Assembly: GCF_001561955.1 (NCBI RefSeq)
Contig: NZ_CP014223.1
Location: 1,054,001 to 1,118,000, forward strand
Reading direction: 5' to 3'
DNA: 64,000 bases
Source of the DNA: Anaerotignum propionicum DSM 1682
GTDB lineage: Bacteria > Bacillota > Clostridia > Lachnospirales > Anaerotignaceae
Numbering within the stretch: the first letter of the stretch is position 1; the number at the start of each line of letters is the position of its first letter. Below the pieces are notes generated by a model, which saw nothing but the letters and a program-made list of their open reading frames with translations, was not told where the DNA came from and searched no databases. Both the position numbers and the translations under genes were made by a program. Shown piece after piece: positions 1 through 8,522 of the stretch.

Positions 1-1
1 T

Positions 2-853
2 CGAGAAAAAATCATAGAAAAGTTTATACGTATTTATGAAAATGGCGGAACGCCCAATCCATGTATTGACTGCAATCGTTATATGAAGTTTGATAAGCTT
101 TTGAGATTCGCTCAAGAGAAGAACTTAAACTACGTTGTAACAGGGCATTATGCAAGGATTGAACAAGATGAAAAAACCGGGCGCTATCTATTGAAAAAAG
201 CATTGGATAATACCAAGGATCAAAGCTATGCTCTTTATACAATGACCCAAAGTCAGCTGGCTCACACCCTGTTTCCCTTGGGAAGCTTACGGAAAAAAGA
301 AGTGAGAGCGTTGGCAGACGAATTGCATTTTGTCAATGCCAGAAAGCATGATAGTCAGGATATTTGCTTCGTTCCTGATGGAGACTACACAAAATTTATG
401 GAGGAATATACGGGCAGACATTACCCAGCCGGTGACTTTTTGGATCAAAAGGGAAATATCGTTGGAAAACATACCGGAGCAGTACGCTATACCTTAGGTC
501 AGCGGAAGGGTTTGGGTTTGGCTATGGGAGAACCTGTTTATGTCTGCGGGAAGTCCATGGACAAAAATACGGTTACCGTGGGGCCTGAATCTGCCCTCTA
601 TACCAAAGTCTTAATCGCTGATGACATGAACTGGATTGCCTTTGAGGATTTAGACAAGCCTATGAGATTTCAGGGCAAAACCCGTTACCGCCAACAGGAA
701 CAATGGGCTACGGTTTCTCCTTTGGAAAATGGACAAGTGAGGGTGGAATTCGATACCCCTCAACGGGCAATTACGCCGGGACAAGCGTTGGTTTTATATG
801 ATGGTGATGTGGTAGTTGGCGGTGGAACAATTTCTGGAGTTCTACCCGAATAA
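2..853 (+). CDS. mnmA: tRNA-specific 2-thiouridylase MnmA (5' truncated by window edge)
   Basis: MnmA adenylates U34 of Lys, Glu and Gln tRNAs in the cytoplasm and replaces its oxygen with sulfur. The frame is open from base 2, so the gene enters from the left and its N-terminal PP-loop lies outside. The visible part has both family cysteines: NPCIDCNRYMKF at the left edge and DSQDICFVPDGDY in the middle. The C-terminal beta-barrel region follows, with ALVLYDGDVVVGGGTI near the end. The internal ATG at 83 is not the start. It precedes tcdA and a cysteine desulfurase, a plausible sulfur donor. Family assignment is firm. Confidence 0.96.
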   Translation, partial: REKIIEKFIRIYENGGTPNPCIDCNRYMKFDKLLRFAQEKNLNYVVTGHYARIEQDEKTGRYLLKKALDNTKDQSYALYTMTQSQLAHTLFPLGSLRKKEVRALADELHFVNARKHDSQDICFVPDGDYTKFMEEYTGRHYPAGDFLDQKGNIVGKHTGAVRYTLGQRKGLGLAMGEPVYVCGKSMDKNTVTVGPESALYTKVLIADDMNWIAFEDLDKPMRFQGKTRYRQQEQWATVSPLENGQVRVEFDTPQRAITPGQALVLYDGDVVVGGGTISGVLPE

Positions 854-890
854 AATAGACGGAGTTACTTAAAAAGGAGAAATACAGAAA

Positions 891-1658
891 ATGCTGAACC
901 AATTTTCAAGAACCCAATTGCTCATTGGAGAAGAAGGAATCAATCGTTTAAGTCATGCACGAGTAGCTGTATTTGGCATTGGCGGTGTTGGTGGTTATAC
1001 CGTAGAGGCTCTTGCGAGAAGCGGCGTCGGTACCTTTGATTTGGTAGACGATGATAAGGTATGCCTAACCAATCTGAATCGTCAAATTATTGCAACACGC
1101 AGTACTGTTGGGCAATATAAGGTTGACGTAGCAAAGCAGAGGATTTTGGATATTAATCCCGATGCCGTTGTCAATATCTATAAAACATTTTATGGCCCAC
1201 AGACCGCGGGAGAATTTGATTTTTCAAGTTTTGATTATGTTGTGGATGCCATTGATACAGTTAGCGGAAAAATTGAGCTGGTGATGCAGGCGAATCAGGC
1301 AGGGGTACCCATCATTAGCTGTATGGGAGCAGGAAATAAAATGGATGCTTCTGCTTTTCAGGTAGCTGATATTTATAAAACCTCCGTGTGTCCCTTGGCG
1401 CGAGTGATGCGCCATGAGCTGAAAAAACGCAGGGTTAAAAAACTGAAAGTAGTGTATTCCAAGGAGTTGCCTATTACCCCTATAGAGGACATGGCAATCA
1501 GCTGTCGCACCCATTGCATTTGTCCTGCGGGTACCGTAAGAAAGTGTACCCAACGGAGGCAAGTGCCGGGGAGTAACGCCTTTGTTCCTGCTGCTGCTGG
1601 ATTAATCCTTGCCGGTGAAGTGGTGAAGGACTTATCAAATTATGGAGGAAACTTATGA
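891..1658 (+). CDS. tcdA: tRNA threonylcarbamoyladenosine dehydratase (TcdA, E1-like)
   Basis: An E1/ThiF-fold enzyme of 255 aa. TcdA cyclises t6A37 of ANN-decoding tRNAs to the cyclic ct6A form using ATP. Visible features are the nucleotide-binding glycine loop GIGGVGGYTVEALARSG (about residues 29-45), the NLNRQI motif about 15 residues later, and DYVVDAIDT in mid-protein. Length matches the family (about 250-270 aa). A ribosome binding site AAAAGGAGAAA precedes the ATG. The stop overlaps the next ATG (ATGA), so translation of the cysteine desulfurase is probably coupled. ThiF or MoeB are alternatives, but the cysteine-rich C-terminal part (CICPAGTVRKC) and tRNA-sulfur context favour TcdA. 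Confidence 0.9.
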   Translation: MLNQFSRTQLLIGEEGINRLSHARVAVFGIGGVGGYTVEALARSGVGTFDLVDDDKVCLTNLNRQIIATRSTVGQYKVDVAKQRILDINPDAVVNIYKTFYGPQTAGEFDFSSFDYVVDAIDTVSGKIELVMQANQAGVPIISCMGAGNKMDASAFQVADIYKTSVCPLARVMRHELKKRRVKKLKVVYSKELPITPIEDMAISCRTHCICPAGTVRKCTQRRQVPGSNAFVPAAAGLILAGEVVKDLSNYGGNL

Positions 1659-2776
1659 TATATTTAGATTATTCGGCAAACACTCCTGTTGCACCTGAGG
1701 TATTGGAACGCTTTGTACAGATTGAGCAAGAATTTATGGGAAACCCAAATTCCACTCATCGAGTAGGTAGAGTCGCTCAGGAGGAAATGGCAAAGGTTAC
1801 GGAGAGCATAGCCCAAGTATTGAAGGTGAATCCTGCGGAAATCATTTATACCTCTGGTGCCAGCGAAGCAAATAATTTGGCAATCAAAGGTATTGCCCGA
1901 TCCTCCAGACATATGGGAAAGCATATTATTTCCACACCTTTGGAACATTCTTCGGTAAGTGGTTGCCTCACAGCCTTGCAGGAGCAGGGATATGAAATAG
2001 ATTTGCTTGGGCTGGAAAAGGATGGTACTGTCAATTTAAAAGAACTGAAAGAATTATTAAGAAAAGATACTATTTTGGTGGCAATCTGCAGCGTGGACAG
2101 TGAGCTGGGGTGTATTCAGCCTATTTCTCAAATAATTGAAATATTAAAGGCTTATCCAAATTGTCGCCTTCATGTAGATGCAACACAATCTATAGGAAAG
2201 ACAGAGGTTTCCTTTCAAGGGATTGATACTATGAGCTTCACAGGGCATAAGTTTTATGGATTAAATGGTTGTGGGGTATTGCTAAAACAGAAAAACCTTG
2301 TGATTGAGCCTTTGATTCATGGCGGCGCCAGTACGACCATTTATCGAAGTGGAACCCCTACTTTGGGTCTTGCCGCCGCAACGGAGACAGCTCTGAAAAT
2401 TACATTGGAAGAACAAAATAGCCGTGAAAAAGTGGTGCAAGGTTTGAATGAGAAGCTGCGAAAGGCTTTAACAGCCTATCCCGTTGTTCGGATAAACAGC
2501 CCTGAAAGTGCAGTTCCCCATATTTTAAATTTGAGTGTGTACGGTGTAAAGGGAACTGTTTTTCAGAGAGCATTGGATGAAAAGGGTATTTGTGTATCTG
2601 TTAAATCTGCTTGTTCTGCCGATGGACAGCCCTCTCGCCCGGTATTTGCGGTGAGTCAAGATCGGAAAAACGCTTTATCCTCTTGGAGAATCAGCTTGAG
2701 TCATTTAACCACCGAAGAAGAGATACAAGAATTTTTAAGGATATTTGACGAATGCTACAAAGAGCTTGTGAGATAA
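1655..2776 (+). CDS. cysteine desulfurase (NifS/IscS-type, PLP enzyme)
   Basis: A 373-aa class V aminotransferase-fold enzyme that takes sulfur from cysteine as an enzyme-bound persulfide. Signature elements in order are YLDYSANTP at the N-terminus, TSGASEANNLAIKG for phosphate binding, HVDATQSIGK, the PLP lysine in SFTGHKFYGLNGCG (about residue 203), and the persulfide cysteine in SVKSACSADG (about residue 320). It overlaps tcdA by 4 bases and shares the neighbourhood with mnmA and ttcA-like, so it probably supplies sulfur for tRNA thiolation, although general Fe-S supply cannot be excluded. No iscU is next to it. Confidence 0.92.
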   Translation: MIYLDYSANTPVAPEVLERFVQIEQEFMGNPNSTHRVGRVAQEEMAKVTESIAQVLKVNPAEIIYTSGASEANNLAIKGIARSSRHMGKHIISTPLEHSSVSGCLTALQEQGYEIDLLGLEKDGTVNLKELKELLRKDTILVAICSVDSELGCIQPISQIIEILKAYPNCRLHVDATQSIGKTEVSFQGIDTMSFTGHKFYGLNGCGVLLKQKNLVIEPLIHGGASTTIYRSGTPTLGLAAATETALKITLEEQNSREKVVQGLNEKLRKALTAYPVVRINSPESAVPHILNLSVYGVKGTVFQRALDEKGICVSVKSACSADGQPSRPVFAVSQDRKNALSSWRISLSHLTTEEEIQEFLRIFDECYKELVR

Positions 2777-2902
2777 ATCCAATGAGTGTGAAAGGAAATA
2801 TTTTTCTGAAATTTAATCAAGGCTTCTTGGGAAAGCGTAAGAAATAAATAAATTGGGTATAAGCTTTATTGATTTAAAATAATTGGAATAGGGGAATGTA
2901 GG

Positions 2903-3754
2903 ATGGGAAGGGAATTAACACCGCATCAAATGATAGAACGCAGCATCGTAAAAAAATATAGAAAGGAAATATGGAATCCTTTTATTAAGGCAGTAAAGCA
3001 GTATGAATTGATTCAATCAGGAGATAGAATTGCCGTTTGTATTTCCGGCGGAAAGGATTCCATGCTGATGGCAAAGCTTCTGCAAGAGCTCCAGCGCCAT
3101 AGTGAAGTGCCCTTTGAATTAATATTTTTGGTGATGGATCCGGGATATAATGAAATAAACAGACAGAAAATCGAAAGCAATGCTGCTCTCCTTCATATCC
3201 CCATTACAGTTTTTGAAACAAATATTTTTGAAATTGCTAATAATAGTGAGGAGTCGCCCTGTTATCTATGTGCACGCATGCGCCGAGGGCACCTTTACAA
3301 TAAAGCAAAATTATTGGGCTGTAACAAGATTGCTTTGGGACATCATTTTAATGATGTGATTGAAACTACGGTAATGGGGATGTTTTATGGGTCTCAGCTA
3401 CAGGCAATGCTGCCCAAACTTCACAGTAAAAACTTTGAGGGCATGGAGTTGATTCGCCCAATGTACTGTATTGGTGAGGAGAGTATTTTGAGCTGGAAAC
3501 GCTATAACGATCTAGAATTTATTCAATGTGCCTGCCGTTTTACTGAAAATTGTACCATGTGTGATAATGGTGGGGGAGGCTCCAAACGAGAAGAGGTCAA
3601 AATTCTCCTTCGCAGACTGAAACGTGACAATCCAAACATTGAAAAAAGTATCTTTAACAGCATTCACTCCGTTTCCTTAGATACAATGGTGGGGTATAAA
3701 GCAAAAGGAGTATATCATTCATTTTTGGATAGTTATGAGTCAAAAAAACAATAA
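2903..3754 (+). CDS. ttcA: TtcA-like tRNA 2-thiocytidine synthetase / PP-loop ATPase
   Basis: A 283-aa N-type ATP pyrophosphatase that probably thiolates a tRNA base (C32 in characterised TtcA). The PP-loop SGGKDS is at residues 48-53. Cysteine pairs for an Fe-S cluster are visible in PCYLCARMRRG (mid-protein) and IQCACRF/ENCTMCDN (C-terminal third). The motif LGHHFNDVIETT is typical of the TtcA branch. It follows the cysteine desulfurase after 126 bases with its own weak SD (GAATAGGGGAATGTAGG), so it may be co-transcribed or separately expressed. A strong terminator follows. The exact target tRNA cannot be told from the sequence. Confidence 0.83.
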   Translation: MGRELTPHQMIERSIVKKYRKEIWNPFIKAVKQYELIQSGDRIAVCISGGKDSMLMAKLLQELQRHSEVPFELIFLVMDPGYNEINRQKIESNAALLHIPITVFETNIFEIANNSEESPCYLCARMRRGHLYNKAKLLGCNKIALGHHFNDVIETTVMGMFYGSQLQAMLPKLHSKNFEGMELIRPMYCIGEESILSWKRYNDLEFIQCACRFTENCTMCDNGGGGSKREEVKILLRRLKRDNPNIEKSIFNSIHSVSLDTMVGYKAKGVYHSFLDSYESKKQ

Positions 3755-3847
3755 GAAAAAAGTTTCATTTATTTGATAACAAATGTATTTTAAATTTGTG
3801 AGTTACATGTTAAAGCTATCTAAAAAATAACATAAGCCATGATTTTG

Positions 3848-3884
3848 AACGAAGTACCAGTAAAATTTGGTACTTCGTTTTTAT
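3848..3884 (+). terminator. Rho-independent terminator after ttcA-like gene
   Basis: A perfect 12-bp stem, AACGAAGTACCA (3848-3859) pairing with TGGTACTTCGTT (3868-3879), has an 8-nt loop and is followed by TTTTATATG. It lies 94 bases after the stop codon and closes the tRNA-modification cluster. Confidence 0.9.
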
Positions 3885-4184
3885 ATGTAGTAAAAATCAC
3901 GCCTCTCTGTATTCTTTTAAATCCTAAGGAGATTTATAAGTCTGATTTTGTTAGAAAAGAAATAGAGAACCACAATATCGCATTTATGGATAAAAAGCGT
4001 TAATAATTGATTTGAAAAGGAATAGCAGCAGTGAAACAAAAGAAAGCTTTGATTTTTATCTCTTTTAGAAAAAATGAACACATCAATGGCAATTTGAAAT
4101 ATAATACCCATTAAAAAAAGGCATAATAAACAAATTTGTTTTTCTGACAAGGAAAAATGTTTTTGAAAAAAAGACAGAATTTTA
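3885..4184. other. gene-free AT-rich stretch
   Basis: About 300 bases between the terminator and the hom promoter. A 103-codon open frame on the minus strand (3917-4228) has no ribosome binding site, has low-complexity AT-driven composition and runs through the hom promoter, so I do not call it a gene. Nothing else is recognisable. Confidence 0.6.
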
Positions 4185-4213
4185 TTGACATATGCTCTCT
4201 TCGTGCGTACAAT
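4185..4213 (+). promoter_or_regulatory. sigma-A promoter of hom
   Basis: TTGACA (4185-4190), 17-bp spacer, TACAAT (4208-4213). This is a near-consensus housekeeping promoter, giving a 5' leader of about 60 nt before the hom ATG. Confidence 0.85.
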
Positions 4214-4281
4214 CTTAATATCAGTCATAATTTGACAATGCGCATCACAAGCGAAATTACTTAATCTGGAGGAAGAATAGC

Positions 4282-5568
4282 ATGATTCAAAATATTCGTA
4301 AGGTTGCCCTTTTGGGAATGGGAACCGTTGGCGGCGGTGTATATAAGATTATAGAAAAACAGAAGAATGAACTGATTCATAAAATTGGCGCTGAATTAGA
4401 GATTTCAAAAGTATTGGTTCGGAACAAAGGGAAATATGCCAATTTGATTGCACCGGAAAAACTGACAGATCAGTGGAGCGATATCATTGAGGATGACAGT
4501 ATTGAAATTGTTGTTGAGGTCATGGGGGGCATAGAACCCGCAGCCACATATATTAAGGAAGCTTTGCAAAAAGGCAAACATGTTGTAACAGCCAATAAGG
4601 ACTTGATAGCTGTGCAGGGTCATGAGCTGTTGGAGCTTGCCAAAACAAACCATTGTGATTTATTGTTTGAGGCGGCTGTTGCAGGAGGGATACCAATTAT
4701 AAGACCACTGAATCAGTGTTTAGCCGGAAATGAAATAACAGAGGTAATGGGAATCATCAATGGCACAACGAATTTTATTCTGACCAAAATGAGCGAAGAG
4801 GGGATGGACTTTGCAGAAGCCCTCCAATTGGCGACAGATTTAGGCTACGCTGAGGCTGACCCAACAGCAGATATTGAGGGACACGATGCAGGCAGAAAGC
4901 TTGCCATTTTGGCTTCCCTTGCTTTTAACTCTCCAGTAACATTTCAGAATGTATATACAGAGGGTATTTCTAAAATATCTGCAAAGGATATCCGTTATGC
5001 CCATGAGCTTGGTTGCGAAATTAAGCTGCTAGGGATTGCAAAAAATACAGAGGATGGTATTGAGGTAAAGGTTCATCCAACTATGATTCCTCAGAGTCAT
5101 CCCTTGGCGGCGGTAAATGATTCCTATAATGCAGTATTTATTCACGGCGATGCTGTGGGAGATGCTATGTTTTATGGTCGTGGAGCAGGGGAACTGCCTA
5201 CAGGCAGTGCTGTTGTTGGTGACATTTTGGATGTGGCAAGAAACATTCAGTTTCATTGCACCGGTAGAATCGGCAGCAGCTGTTATAAAAATATTCCCAT
5301 TAAAGACATTAAAGAAACAAAAAGCAGTTACTATGTGCGCATGAAGCTTGAGGACAGAGCGGGCACATTGGCTGCCTTAGCTGGTGTGTTTGGCAGTAAT
5401 AATGTGAGCATATCCATGCTATTGCAAAAAACAAAGGATGAAAAAACAGCAGATGTTGTCATTGTTACTTATGATGTTTTAGAAAAACAATTTATGGATT
5501 CCATCATTGTGATTTCTAATATGTCAATGGTAAAGGAAATATCCTCTATTATTCGTGTATATCATTAA
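4282..5568 (+). CDS. hom: homoserine dehydrogenase
   Basis: A 428-aa NAD(P)H-dependent oxidoreductase that reduces aspartate semialdehyde to homoserine on the way to threonine and methionine. The Rossmann motif GMGTVGGGVYK is at residues 12-22, followed by VVTANKDLIA and the signature AADPTADIEGHDAGRKLAIL. A C-terminal ACT domain (about 345-428, starting YYVRMKLEDRAGTLAALA) suggests amino-acid feedback control. The start is set by CTGGAGGAAGAATAGC just upstream and by the promoter at 4185. It appears monocistronic; no thrB or thrC is adjacent. Confidence 0.95.
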   Translation: MIQNIRKVALLGMGTVGGGVYKIIEKQKNELIHKIGAELEISKVLVRNKGKYANLIAPEKLTDQWSDIIEDDSIEIVVEVMGGIEPAATYIKEALQKGKHVVTANKDLIAVQGHELLELAKTNHCDLLFEAAVAGGIPIIRPLNQCLAGNEITEVMGIINGTTNFILTKMSEEGMDFAEALQLATDLGYAEADPTADIEGHDAGRKLAILASLAFNSPVTFQNVYTEGISKISAKDIRYAHELGCEIKLLGIAKNTEDGIEVKVHPTMIPQSHPLAAVNDSYNAVFIHGDAVGDAMFYGRGAGELPTGSAVVGDILDVARNIQFHCTGRIGSSCYKNIPIKDIKETKSSYYVRMKLEDRAGTLAALAGVFGSNNVSISMLLQKTKDEKTADVVIVTYDVLEKQFMDSIIVISNMSMVKEISSIIRVYH

Positions 5569-5801
5569 TTGTTGAGGCATGAAAAAGAATAATGAGGTAC
5601 AGAATATTTTGCAAAAAACTATTTAAGTAGAGGTTCAAAGGTGAAAGGCAAGTATTTTAAATAAAACCGCATTTGCAAAAAGGAATGCATATAAAGTAGG
5701 AAAATACCTTGATTGGAACTGGCATTTCTTTGTGATGTATCAGCATAGAAATGTGGGTTCATCGGGAGTATGGAAATTTATAATTATATTATAATATAGA
5801 A

Positions 5802-5847
5802 AGAATGGAGAGTCGAAGTAGGTCGAACTCTGCCATTCTTTTTTTTG
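5802..5847 (+). terminator. hairpin with U-tract between hom and spoIIGA
   Basis: AGAATGG-AGAGT-CGA pairs with TCG-A-ACTCT-G-CCATTCT around the loop AGTAGG, with two single-base bulges, and is followed by eight Ts. It probably ends the hom transcript. The same bases hold two TCGAA motifs exactly 10 bp apart (5811-5817, 5821-5827), discussed under findings. The remaining 5569-5801 shows nothing recognisable. Confidence 0.7.
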
Positions 5848-5914
5848 GCATTTTCAGTAAATATGACAGACTTCGCATCAAAACATGCCTATAATTTGTT
5901 TCAGGAGGGAAGGA

Positions 5915-6769
5915 ATGGAGGCTTCAGTTTATATTGATGTGGTGTTTTTTTGGGAATGGATTATGGACTTATTTCTGCTTTATGCGGCTGGGCGGATTAG
6001 CGGTTTTCGCGCCAAGAAATGGCGGCTTTTTGTAGGTGCATTTTTGTCTGCTTTATGTCATTGTTTGCTGTTGATATTCTTGTTTCCGAATAATGGAGGC
6101 ATTTTTTTATCCTTTGCATTACTAATTCTTGGACTTGGGGTGGCATATTTTCCGAAAAGCCCTAAAAATTTTATCAGGCTTTTTTTAACTGCTCTATTTG
6201 CATCCTTTTTGCTGGGGGGCGGTTTGAATGTACTGTTCACAGTTACCCAAGCGCAGAAGGCATTGGGAAGCGGATTGATATTACGGCAAAGGTTTTTTCC
6301 TTGGCAATACTTAATATGGGGGATTGCTGTAAGTTACATATTATTAAAAATCGGCGGCAATTGGATAGAAACCCACATACGAAGGCGTAGAGATTTTTGC
6401 ACTGTGTATATTCGTAAAAATAGCAAATGGGTAGAGGGTCGTGTACTCATTGATACGGGAAACGGGCTGAAAAGAGATGGCAAAGGGGTCATTGTAATGG
6501 AATTAGGTGTCGTACTTCCGTTATTTTCCGCAGAAGAGGGCGAAAAGCTAATTTGTGGTGAGCGAGAGAATCTTGAACCAATGCATTACACCAGTTTAGG
6601 AAATCCTGAAGGGGCATTGTGGGGCTTTCTTGCAGAAGAATGCAGAATTTGTTTTGGCGAAAAGACAATAAGTTATCACAGGCTGTATATAGGAATTTCC
6701 TTTGATTTTTTTAAAGGGGGGTATGAAGGTTTGATTCCCCCTTGCTTGCTGGAGGAGGACGATTTATGA
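5915..6769 (+). CDS. spoIIGA: sporulation sigma-E processing peptidase SpoIIGA
   Basis: The membrane-bound aspartic protease that cleaves the pro-sequence from sigma-E in the mother cell. The N-terminal half is a bundle of about five hydrophobic segments. The C-terminal protease domain carries LIDTGNGL, where DTGN is the catalytic Asp motif, about 185 residues in. I start at 5915 because AGGAGG lies 6 bases before that ATG; the in-frame ATG at 5885 has no binding site. The stop overlaps the sigE start (ATGA), so the protease and its substrate are translationally coupled, as in other spore formers. Confidence 0.93.
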   Translation: MEASVYIDVVFFWEWIMDLFLLYAAGRISGFRAKKWRLFVGAFLSALCHCLLLIFLFPNNGGIFLSFALLILGLGVAYFPKSPKNFIRLFLTALFASFLLGGGLNVLFTVTQAQKALGSGLILRQRFFPWQYLIWGIAVSYILLKIGGNWIETHIRRRRDFCTVYIRKNSKWVEGRVLIDTGNGLKRDGKGVIVMELGVVLPLFSAEEGEKLICGERENLEPMHYTSLGNPEGALWGFLAEECRICFGEKTISYHRLYIGISFDFFKGGYEGLIPPCLLEEDDL

Positions 6770-7500
6770 GGCAATGGAAGTATTTCCTGTTTTTAGTGAA
6801 GTATCATGCAGGGTTGATTTTGCGCAAATTACGCAGGAAAGGGCAAGAGGTATTTTATATAGGTGGAAGCGACGTATTTCCGCCCCCCCTTAAGCCGGAT
6901 GAAGAGGCAATTTTATTGGATCAGCTTGGTGGTGAGGATGAGGTAAGGGTAAAATCGGTATTGATTGAGAGGAATTTACGCTTGGTGGTCTATATCGCAA
7001 GAAAATTTGAAAATACAGGTGTAAATGTAGAGGATTTAATTTCTATTGGTACTATTGGGTTGATAAAAGCCATTAATACCTTTAACCCTGAGAAAAAAAT
7101 AAAATTAGCCACCTATGCATCCAGATGCATTGAGAATGAAATATTAATGTATCTGAGGCGAAACAGCAAAACCAAATCTGAGGTTTCCATAGATGAACCT
7201 TTGAATGTTGACTGGGAAGGAAACGAGTTGCTCCTTTCTGATATCCTTGGAACAGAAGGAGATGTCATTTACAAAAATATTGAAGAAGAGGTAGATAGGG
7301 AGCTATTAAATAATGCAATGGATAAGCTTTCTTGCAGAGAGAGAAAAATTGTGGAAATGCGGTTTGGCATTTTACCTGAAACAACAGAAAAAACCCAAAA
7401 GGAAGTGGCGGACCTTCTTGGGATTTCTCAATCGTATATTTCAAGACTGGAAAAGAAAATCATCGGTCGTTTAAAAAAAGAGATTAATAAAATGATGTGA
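6766..7500 (+). CDS. sigE: RNA polymerase sporulation sigma factor SigE
   Basis: A 244-aa sigma-70 family factor for early mother-cell transcription. The first 27 or so residues form the amphipathic pro-sequence, and the sequence [19 protein letters not shown] resembles the known pro-sigma-E cleavage region. Region 2 carries [17 protein letters not shown] and [14 protein letters not shown]. Region 4 ends with the [33 protein letters not shown] lies 7 bases before the chosen ATG at 6766, which overlaps the spoIIGA stop. In many Clostridia and Bacilli sigG follows directly; here it does not. Confidence 0.96.
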   Translation: MRQWKYFLFLVKYHAGLILRKLRRKGQEVFYIGGSDVFPPPLKPDEEAILLDQLGGEDEVRVKSVLIERNLRLVVYIARKFENTGVNVEDLISIGTIGLIKAINTFNPEKKIKLATYASRCIENEILMYLRRNSKTKSEVSIDEPLNVDWEGNELLLSDILGTEGDVIYKNIEEEVDRELLNNAMDKLSCRERKIVEMRFGILPETTEKTQKEVADLLGISQSYISRLEKKIIGRLKKEINKMM

Positions 7501-7550
7501 GGTTATTTTATTGTGTAAAAAATTTAAGGTACAAATATCCTTACGGAAAA

Positions 7551-7592
7551 AATAAGACACTCTTCGAAAAAAGAAGAGTGTCTTATTTTTAT
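7551..7592 (+). terminator. strong terminator after sigE
   Basis: A perfect 15-bp stem, AATAAGACACTCTTC (7551-7565) with GAAGAGTGTCTTATT (7573-7587), 7-nt loop, then TTTTAT. It separates sigE from everything downstream. Confidence 0.93.
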
Positions 7593-8505
7593 GCCCGTAG
7601 CATACTGAAAAAAATCATAAATATGTTGTTTGTTTTTACTTCATCTGATGAAATTGAGACTTTAATCAGCTCTTTTTTTAAATTACAGAAATGCTGTATA
7701 AAAATGAAATTGAAAAATTGAATTCTAATTATTGCCTGTTTTCAGTCAGGTTACTTTTAAGATTTAGATTGTGTTAGAATTTATAAATTTTTTCAAAAAG
7801 GAATACAACAATGATTTTACCTCAAATTGTCACCTAGCATGTCAGACTTACATATTATGTTGTAGAGCTTGCAGTACCTTAAGAGCAATGAAATTGAAAA
7901 GAGAGGTGAAACGGATTCTGTAAATTTAGCTTACGGAAGGAAATCTTTGGGAAGGTCACATTACCCATGGATTATATTTTTTGGAGTTATGATTGCTATA
8001 GAAATTCTTTTCACAAAAGAATTTTAGTGCTGTAACTGTTTTTGAAATGCAAGCTAAAAAGAGTTCTAAAAGTTTTGTACTGGAAATCTAACGAAAGAAA
8101 AGAATTGAGAAAAACAGTTTATAGTGCCTCCGTCAGCGCTTTTGAAACGGTTCTGCTTGCGTAAAAGGGATTCCCTACAGAGTAACATTGTATAGAGATA
8201 GCTGATTTTTTGTAATTTTAAGTGACAAGAAGCGTTTCTATCCTAATTCAATTTTAAGAATACACTTTAGTATTAAGATGAAAAAGTCCAAGCTACAACA
8301 AGTTAAAGTCAAAATACAATAATATAAAAAAATAAGCAAAAATGTGTTAGGTGCTTAAATTGAACAAATGATAAATTCAGATTTGCATAATGGGATTTTT
8401 TAAAATGAGGTTTTAAATAGGCAGGTATACTTTTTCATTCGTAACAGAATGATTTGTAAGCTCTTAAAAGTAAGAGGTTTTTCAATACTAAGTCAATTAT
8501 TATTT
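7593..8505. other. long gene-free stretch between sigE and collagen-like gene 1
   Basis: Over 900 bases without a supportable ORF. A short patch of higher GC at about 8127-8190 could form small hairpins but matches no RNA family I know. Promoters for the collagen gene presumably lie near the right end. I did not find a convincing sigma-K or sigma-E consensus pair. Confidence 0.55.
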
Positions 8506-8522
8506 ATGAAGGAGGAAAAGAA

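Noticed and set aside
3917-4228. 103-codon minus-strand frame
   Set aside because: No SD, runs through the hom promoter, AT-driven composition.
8390-8500. Sigma-K/sigma-E promoter for collagen gene 1
   Set aside because: CATAATGGG and GGTATACTT resemble parts of the -10 motifs, but no partner -35 lies at proper spacing.
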